From: Azonexus hydrophilus DSM 23864
GTDB taxonomy: Bacteria > Pseudomonadota > Gammaproteobacteria > Burkholderiales > Rhodocyclaceae
Direction of reading: 5' to 3'
DNA length: 64,000 nucleotides
Assembly: GCF_000429605.1 (NCBI RefSeq)
Contig: NZ_KE386925.1
Coordinates: forward strand, 124,001 to 188,000
Shown here in pieces: positions 56,910 through 64,000 of the stretch (within the stretch, counting starts at the first letter, position 1; every line of letters starts with the position of its first letter). Under the pieces are notes generated by a model. The model was not told where the DNA came from, searched no databases, and saw only the letters and a list, made by a program, of their open reading frames with translations. Both the position numbers and the translations under genes were made by a program.

Positions 56910-58745
56910 TCAGTGTAAGGCGGAATGAATCTTTTCGGCGAGTTCGCGACCGATGCCGGGAATCTCGGCGAGCTGGTCGATGCTTGCCTCGCGCACGCCG
57001 GCCAGGCCGCCGAAACGGGCGATCAAGGCTTTACGGCGGGCCGGGCCGACGCCGGGCAGGCTTTCCAGCGTCGAAGTCTTGCGGCTCTTGGCGCGTTGCC
57101 CGCGGTGGCCGGTGATGGCGAAGCGGTGCGCCTCGTCGCGTACTTCCTGGATCAGGTGCAGTGCCGGATGGTCGGACGGCAGGTTGAGCGGCGGCCGGCC
57201 GTCGGCCTCCGGAAAGATCAGGTTTTCCAGGCCGGGCTTGCGCTCCTCGCCCTTGGCGACGCCGATCATGTTCAGGTGGGTCAGGCCGAGGTCGGCGAGC
57301 GCCGCCCAGGCCGAAGCGACCTGCCCCTTGCCGCCGTCGATCAGGATCAGGTCGGGCGCCCTGCCCTCGCCGCTGGCGATGCCGTCGTAGCGCCGCGTCA
57401 CCGCCTGGCGCATGGCCGCATAGTCGTCGCCGGGCGTGATGTCGCGGATATTGAAGCGGCGGTAATCGCGTTTGCTCATCTTGTTGCCGTCGTAGACCAC
57501 GCACGAGGCGACGGCACTTTCGCCCATGGTGTGGCTGATGTCGAAGCATTCGATGCGGACGATTGCCTCGCTCAGTTGCAATGCCTCCTGCAGCGCGGCC
57601 AGGCGCTGTTCCTGTTGTGCCGACGCCTGGTTGCGCGCCAGGATGGCTAGGCGGGCGTTCTGCAACGCCATCTCGACCCAGGCCTTCTGCGTCAGCGTGC
57701 GCGCTTCGGCAATGGGTACCGGCCGACCGGCGAGTTCGGCCAGGCTGGCGGCGGTTTCCTCAAGCTCTTCGCTTTCCGGCAGCGGCGAAACCAGCAGCCG
57801 GCCGGGGGCTGGATGCAGTTCGTAATGCTGGCGCAGAAAGGCGGTCAGCGCGTCGGCGGCGGTCGAATCACCGGCGTTGCTCGGGAACAGCGGGCGGTCG
57901 CCGAGATGGCGGCCACCGCGCACCATCGCCAGGTTGACGCAGAGCTGGCCGGCTTCGCGCACGGCGACGACGATATCGACGTCCTCGCCCTTGCTGCTCG
58001 AAACGAACTGCTTTTCCTGGACCTGGTGCAGCGACTGGATCTGGTCGCGGTAGATCGCCGCCAGCTCGAAGGCGAGCTTCTCGGCGGCCCTCTCCATCGC
58101 CGTGTTGAGGCGCTTGATCACTTCCTGCTGTTTGCCGGCGAGGAACATCGCTGCATATTGGACGTCGGCGGCGTAGTCGTCGGGCGAGATGTAGCCAACA
58201 CAGGGGGCGCTGCAACGCTTGATCTGATACAGCAGGCAGGGTCGCGAGCGGTTGGCGAAGACGCTGTCCTCACAGGTGCGCAGGCGGAACATCTTCTGCA
58301 GCAGGTGGATGCTGTCGCGCACCGCCCACGACGACGGGTAAGGTCCGTAATAATCGGCCTTGCGGTCCGGGTTGCCACGGTAGAAGCCGAGCCGTGGGAA
58401 CTTGTCGCGCGTCAGCACGATGTAGGGGTAGGATTTGTCGTCGCGAAACAGGATGTTGTAGCGCGGCGCCAGCGACTTGATCAGGTTGTTTTCCAGCAGC
58501 AGCGCTTCCGCTTCGGTGCGCGTCGCGGTCGTCTCGATGTGGTCGATCTGGCCGACCATGTGGGCGATGCGCGGACTCGACAGGTTGTCGCGGAAGTAGG
58601 AAGCGACCCGCTTCTTCAGGTTCTTGGCCTTGCCGACGTAGAGCACGGCGCCGTCGGCGCCGATCATCCGGTACACGCCGGGCAGTTCGGTCAGGGAAGC
58701 GAGGAAGGATTTTGCGTCGAAAGCCACGGGGAGCGATGTTAACAT
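56910..58745 (-). CDS. uvrC: Excinuclease ABC subunit C
   Basis: 611 residues from the ATG at 58745 (614 from 58754). GIY-YIG nuclease (ELPGVYRMIG, VLYVGKAKNLKKRVASYF), Cys cluster CLLYQIKRCSAPCVGYIS, UVR motif around residues 200-235, RNase H-like C-terminal nuclease (ECFDISHTMGESAVASCVVY; LILIDGGKGQ), and two helix-hairpin-helix motifs at the end (SLPGVGPARRKALIARFG; EIPGIGRELAEKIH). It makes both incisions in nucleotide excision repair. Its start overlaps the divergent earP start. Confidence 0.97.
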   Translation of the reverse strand: MLTSLPVAFDAKSFLASLTELPGVYRMIGADGAVLYVGKAKNLKKRVASYFRDNLSSPRIAHMVGQIDHIETTATRTEAEALLLENNLIKSLAPRYNILFRDDKSYPYIVLTRDKFPRLGFYRGNPDRKADYYGPYPSSWAVRDSIHLLQKMFRLRTCEDSVFANRSRPCLLYQIKRCSAPCVGYISPDDYAADVQYAAMFLAGKQQEVIKRLNTAMERAAEKLAFELAAIYRDQIQSLHQVQEKQFVSSSKGEDVDIVVAVREAGQLCVNLAMVRGGRHLGDRPLFPSNAGDSTAADALTAFLRQHYELHPAPGRLLVSPLPESEELEETAASLAELAGRPVPIAEARTLTQKAWVEMALQNARLAILARNQASAQQEQRLAALQEALQLSEAIVRIECFDISHTMGESAVASCVVYDGNKMSKRDYRRFNIRDITPGDDYAAMRQAVTRRYDGIASGEGRAPDLILIDGGKGQVASAWAALADLGLTHLNMIGVAKGEERKPGLENLIFPEADGRPPLNLPSDHPALHLIQEVRDEAHRFAITGHRGQRAKSRKTSTLESLPGVGPARRKALIARFGGLAGVREASIDQLAEIPGIGRELAEKIHSALH

Positions 58746-59820
58746 GCCGGCCATGCAGCTTCATTGGGACATTTTCTGCCGCGTCGTCGACAACTACGGT
58801 GACATCGGCGTCTGCTGGCGACTCGCCCGCCAGTTGTCGGGCGTACACCAGCGCCGGGTCAGGCTGTGGGTCGACGACCTGGGCAGCATGCGCCAGTTGT
58901 GCCCAGCGCTTGATCCGCAGGCCGCCGCGCAACACCTTGACGGTATCGAGGTCCGCCAATGGACGACGCCCTTTGTCGTCGACCGGGTTGCCGATGTCGT
59001 CATCGAGGCCTTTGCCTGCGAACTGCCCACCAGCTACCTGCAGGCCATGGCCGACTTGCCCAAGGCGCCGGCCTGGATCAATCTCGAATACCTGACCGCC
59101 GAAGCTTGGGCCGAGAGTTGCCACGGCGTCGCCTCGCCGCACGCCAGCCTGCCGCTGATCAAGTATTTCTTCTTTCCCGGCTTTTCCCCGGCGACCGGCG
59201 GCTTGCTGCGCGAACCGGGCCTGCCGCTGACCACCGAGCCAGCCACTGGCGAGATCAGCCTGTTCTGCTACGACAACGCCCCGCTCGGACCGTGGCTGGA
59301 AGCACTGGCCCGCGCGCCCGAGCCGCTACGCTGCCTGGTCTCGCCGGGCAAACCGCTGACCGCCGTGCGCGCCTGCCTGCCCGGCGACGGGCCGTGGCAA
59401 GTCGGCGCAGCCCGCATCGAGCCGGTGCCCTTCCTGGCGCAAGCCGACTACGACGCCCTGCTCCGCCGTTGCGCGATCAACATCGTGCGTGGCGAGGATT
59501 CCTTCGTCCGTGCCCAACTCGCCGGTCGGCCGTTCGTCTGGCACATCTATCCGCAGGACGACGACGCCCATCTCGACAAGCTGACGGCCTTTCTCGACCG
59601 CTACACAGTCGGGCTGGAAACCCCGGCCGCGACGGCGGTACGCAATATCTTCCTGGCCTGGAACACGCCGCTGCCGCCGACCAAGCTGACCGCCGCCTGG
59701 CAGGATTTCCTGGCGCATCTGCCTGCCATCGACCGGCATGCGCGCGAATGGCAACGTCACTGCATGCGGCTGCCGGAATTGAGCGCAAGCCTCGTCAAAT
59801 TCTGTGTCGACGCGGTATAA
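58744..59820 (+). CDS. earP: EF-P arginine-32 rhamnosyltransferase EarP
   Basis: 358 residues (355 from the ATG at 58753, which gives [20 protein letters not shown] and may be the true start). Conserved family blocks: [71 protein letters not shown] and [14 protein letters not shown] [19 protein letters not shown]. It transfers rhamnose from dTDP-rhamnose to Arg32 of EF-P. efp lies 37 bases downstream with Arg at position 32, which supports the call. Confidence 0.94.
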   Translation: MPAMQLHWDIFCRVVDNYGDIGVCWRLARQLSGVHQRRVRLWVDDLGSMRQLCPALDPQAAAQHLDGIEVRQWTTPFVVDRVADVVIEAFACELPTSYLQAMADLPKAPAWINLEYLTAEAWAESCHGVASPHASLPLIKYFFFPGFSPATGGLLREPGLPLTTEPATGEISLFCYDNAPLGPWLEALARAPEPLRCLVSPGKPLTAVRACLPGDGPWQVGAARIEPVPFLAQADYDALLRRCAINIVRGEDSFVRAQLAGRPFVWHIYPQDDDAHLDKLTAFLDRYTVGLETPAATAVRNIFLAWNTPLPPTKLTAAWQDFLAHLPAIDRHAREWQRHCMRLPELSASLVKFCVDAV

Positions 59821-59821
59821 T
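59816..59821 (+). promoter_or_regulatory. -10 element of efp
   Basis: TATAAT overlapping the earP stop codon, followed by CGCGCG; 36 bases before the efp ATG. No clear -35. Confidence 0.55.
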
Positions 59822-59857
59822 CGCGCGTTTTTCTTTTCAGACTCTGGAATATTTCAC

Positions 59858-60415
59858 ATGAAGACCGCTCAGGAACTCCGCTCCGGTAACGTGATCATGG
59901 TCGGCACCGAGCCGCTCGTGGTCCAGAAAACCGAATACAACAAGTCCGGCCGCAACGCTGCCGTCGTCAAGATGAAGCTCAAGAACCTGCTCTCCGGCAA
60001 CCCGTCGGAAGCGGTTTACAAGGCTGACGACAAGTTCGAAGTCGTCGTTCTCGACAAGAAGGAAGTGACCTACTCCTACTTCGCCGACCCGATGTACGTG
60101 TTCATGGACGCCGACTACAACCAGTTCGAAGTCGAAGCCGAGAACATGGTCGACGCGCTCAAGTACCTCGAAGACGGCATGCCCTGCGAAGTCGTGTTCT
60201 ACGACGGCAAGGCCATCTCCGTTGAACTGCCGAACTCGCTGGTCCGTGAAGTCATCTACACCGAACCGGCCGTCAAGGGCGATACCTCGGGCAAGGTCAT
60301 GAAGCCGGCCAAGATCTCCACCGGTTTCGAGCTGCCGGTTCCGGCCTTCGTCGAAATCGGCGACAAGATCGAAATCGATACGCGCACCGACGAATACCGC
60401 AGCCGCAGCAAGTAA
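59858..60415 (+). CDS. efp: Elongation factor P
   Basis: 185 residues from the ATG at 59858. Three OB-like domains typical of EF-P. The modification loop reads [11 protein letters not shown] with Arg at residue 32, the form modified by EarP and not the Lys34 type. It relieves ribosome stalling at polyproline. It follows earP directly and ends with a terminator. Confidence 0.97.
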   Translation: MKTAQELRSGNVIMVGTEPLVVQKTEYNKSGRNAAVVKMKLKNLLSGNPSEAVYKADDKFEVVVLDKKEVTYSYFADPMYVFMDADYNQFEVEAENMVDALKYLEDGMPCEVVFYDGKAISVELPNSLVREVIYTEPAVKGDTSGKVMKPAKISTGFELPVPAFVEIGDKIEIDTRTDEYRSRSK

Positions 60416-60440
60416 TTCCTGCTTCTGCCGGAATCGCCAG

Positions 60441-60467
60441 GGGCAGCTTCGGCTGCCCTTGCTTTTT
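60441..60467 (+). terminator. Intrinsic terminator after efp
   Basis: GGGCAGC, a TTCG tetraloop, GCTGCCC, then TTGCTTTTT. It ends 75 bases before argC. Confidence 0.9.
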
Positions 60468-60541
60468 CCGGGGTGTCGCCAAAGCGACATGCTTTTCTGC
60501 CAGAATTCCCCATTCGAACAACCCGAACCGCGGACCCCACC

Positions 60542-61488
60542 ATGAGCTACAAAGTCTTTGTCGACGGCCAGGAAGGCACCACCGGCCTGCAGATCAACGA
60601 ATACCTCGCGCAGCGCGCCGATATCGAAATCCTCAAGATTGACGCCGACAAGCGCAAGGATCTCGCCGAGCGCAAGCGCCTGATCAACGCCTCCGACATC
60701 ACCTTCCTCTGCCTGCCCGACGCGGCGGCCAAGGAATCGGCCAGCCTGGTGGACAACCCGAACACCTGCATCATCGACGCCTCGACCGCGCATCGCGTCG
60801 ATCCCGACTGGGTCTTCGGCCTGCCCGAGCTGTGCCCGGAACAGCGCGCCAAGATCCGCGCCAGCAAGCGCATCGCCAATCCCGGCTGCCACGCCACCGC
60901 CTTCATCCTGGCGCTGCGTCCGCTGGTCGCCGCCGGGCTGCTGCCGGCCGCCACCCAGATCGCTGCCAATTCCATCACCGGTTACTCGGGTGGCGGCAAG
61001 TCGATGATCGCCGACTACGAAGCCGCAGCCGCCAGCACCACGCAACTGAAGGCGCCGCGTCCCTACGCGCTCGCCCTCGCCCACAAGCATCTGCCGGAAA
61101 TGCAGGCCTATACCGGTCTGACCGTGGCGCCGATCTTCCAGCCCATCGTCGGGCCGTTCTACAAGGGCCTGGCCGTCACCGCCTACCTGCAACCGGCGCA
61201 ATTCACCCGCGCCGCGACGCCGGCCGACGTCCAGAAGATCATCGCCGACTACTACGCCGGCGAGCGCTTCATCAATGTCCTGCCGGTCGATCTCGACGCC
61301 ACCACCGACGGCGGTTTCTTCAATGTTGAAGCCAACAACGGCAGCAACCGCGTCGATATCGCCGTCTTCGGCAACGCCGAGCGCATGCTGGTGATCGCCC
61401 GTCTCGACAACCTGGGCAAGGGCGCTTCCGGCGCCGCCGTGCAGGCGATGAACGTGCATCTTGGCGTCGAGGAAAGCGCTGGCCTGCT

Positions 61489-61492
<4 letters not shown>
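60542..61492 (+). CDS. argC: N-acetyl-gamma-glutamyl-phosphate reductase, type 2
   Basis: 316 residues from the ATG at 60542. The short ArgC type 2 form: [19 protein letters not shown] at the start, catalytic Cys in [18 protein letters not shown], and [17 protein letters not shown]. It reduces acetylglutamyl phosphate in arginine synthesis. Its TGA overlaps the TTG start of the ABC-F gene. Confidence 0.94.
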
Positions 61493-63162
<1,670 letters not shown>

Positions 63163-63170
63163 GGCCGGCG

Positions 63171-64000
63171 ATGGCGACGACAGCGTTCACTGCCCTCGCC
63201 TGCCCGCTCGACGGCGCACCGCTGGCGAGCGCGGACGGCGGCTGGACCTGCCCGGCCGGCCACCGCTACGACCAGGCCGCGCAAGGCTACGTCAATCTGC
63301 TGCCGGTACAGCACAAACGCTCGCGTGATCCCGGCGACAGCAAGGAAATGGTCGCTGCCCGCCGTCGCTTCCTGGAAGCCGGCCATTACCGGCCGATCGC
63401 CGAACTGGCGGCGCGCGCCGCACTCGCCGACCTGCCGGCCGCCGCAGCCTGCCTCGACGCCGGCTGCGGCGAAGGCTACTACCTGCGCCAGCTTGCCGCG
63501 CAAGCCGACGCTGCCGGAAAATCCTCGGCCCTGCTCGGTCTCGACATCTCGAAATGGGCCGTCCAGGCGGCAGCCAAGGCACAACGCGGCACGGCGACCT
63601 GGGTGGTCGGCAGCAACGCCAAGCTGCCGGTACTGCCGGCAACATTGGACCGCGTGCTGTGCCTGTTCGGTTTTCCGGTCTATCCGGAATTCGCCCGCGT
63701 GCTCAAGCCGGGCGGCACACTGATCATGATCGACGCCGGCCCCGATCACCTGCGCGAACTGCGCGAAATCATCTACCCGACCTTGAAAACCCCGGCGGCA
63801 CCGAACGATCAGGCACCACCGGGGTTCTCCTTGCGGCACCGCGAATCGCTGTCCTGCCGCATCGAACTCGACAGCCAGGAACAAATCGCCGACCTGCTGG
63901 TGATGACCCCGCACTTCTACCGCGCCAGCCCAGCCGGCCGGGAAAAGGCAGCGCAACTCAGCCGCCTGGCGCTGACGGTGGATGTGCGCCTGCAGGTTTG
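63171..64000 (+). CDS. rlmA: 23S rRNA (guanine745-N1)-methyltransferase RlmA-like, 3' end cut by window
   Basis: 276 codons visible, C-terminus beyond the window. N-terminal zinc module, then GYVNLLPVQHKRSRDPGDSK (strong RlmA signature) and the SAM loop CLDAGCGEGYYLRQLA, LLGLDISKWAVQAAAK. The zinc site reads C11, D14, C27, H31; the second Cys of the usual CPLC is Asp here. It methylates a guanine of 23S rRNA. It starts eight bases after the ABC-F gene. Confidence 0.92.
   Translation, partial: MATTAFTALACPLDGAPLASADGGWTCPAGHRYDQAAQGYVNLLPVQHKRSRDPGDSKEMVAARRRFLEAGHYRPIAELAARAALADLPAAAACLDAGCGEGYYLRQLAAQADAAGKSSALLGLDISKWAVQAAAKAQRGTATWVVGSNAKLPVLPATLDRVLCLFGFPVYPEFARVLKPGGTLIMIDAGPDHLRELREIIYPTLKTPAAPNDQAPPGFSLRHRESLSCRIELDSQEQIADLLVMTPHFYRASPAGREKAAQLSRLALTVDVRLQV

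Overview
The window is ordinary, dense, high-GC chromosome from a betaproteobacterium, most likely Rhodocyclales (Dechloromonas/Azonexus-like). That placement is inferred from gene content and order: an iscR-(extra desulfurase)-iscSUA-hscBA-fdx-iscX run, EarP with an Arg32-type EF-P, a uvrC-pgsA-tRNA-Gly/Cys/Gly block, an OmpR/EnvZ pair and tight ATGA-type overlaps throughout. I see no prophage, insertion sequence, integron or CRISPR array. There are five tRNA genes, a tandem glycine riboswitch, a LexA box, IscR sites and several intrinsic terminators.

Layout. 1-2.3 kb: GGDEF tail, tRNA-Asn, two small membrane proteins, and a tandem glycine riboswitch ahead of a TRIC-family channel/transporter. 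2.3-5.5 kb: SOS-boxed dnaE2. 5.5-8.7 kb: an operon of a Kef-type antiporter, a YbdK-type carboxylate-amine ligase and a gamma-glutamyl hydrolase. 8.9-11.3 kb: a DUF3149 peptide, then a PNPOx-like protein divergent from a MocR/PdxR-type regulator. 11.4-18.8 kb: cysE and the full isc operon with an additional cysteine desulfurase. 18.8-21.3 kb: a soluble double-sensor protein ending in CheW. 21.5-23.5 kb: a cysteine-cluster protein, two small unknowns and a ThrE-type exporter. 23.5-28.9 kb: mfd-aroG-serB, with mfd carrying an in-frame palindromic element. 29-34.3 kb: a metzincin-like protein, the AmmeMemoRadiSam trio plus a hydrolase-like gene, and a DUF4010 membrane protein.

34.4-40 kb: ispDF, ompR-envZ, a small repeat protein, tsaB-rimI-udg. 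40-43.5 kb: an HPt protein convergent with a NarL-type regulator, a second TRIC protein, smpB, ratA-rnfH and a DUF4124 protein. 43.5-50.7 kb: guaB-guaA, a CaCA exchanger, tadA-L,D-transpeptidase, an NRDE protein, ygfZ. 50.8-55.2 kb: mltG-tmk-holB-pilZ-tatD-ankyrin operon. 55.4-58.7 kb: DUF1178, four tRNAs, pgsA, uvrC. 58.7-64 kb: earP, efp, argC, an ABC-F ATPase and a truncated rlmA.

How the parts work together: cysE supplies cysteine to two desulfurases and the Isc scaffold/chaperone/ferredoxin set under IscR; YgfZ further along also serves Fe-S proteins. EarP modifies the EF-P encoded next to it. The most unusual items are the palindrome inside mfd, the AmmeMemoRadiSam cluster with a coupled fourth gene, the soluble double-sensor CheW protein, the antiporter/gamma-glutamyl operon, dnaE2 without imuA/imuB, and the second desulfurase inside isc. 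All family calls come from reading the translations; no database search was run.
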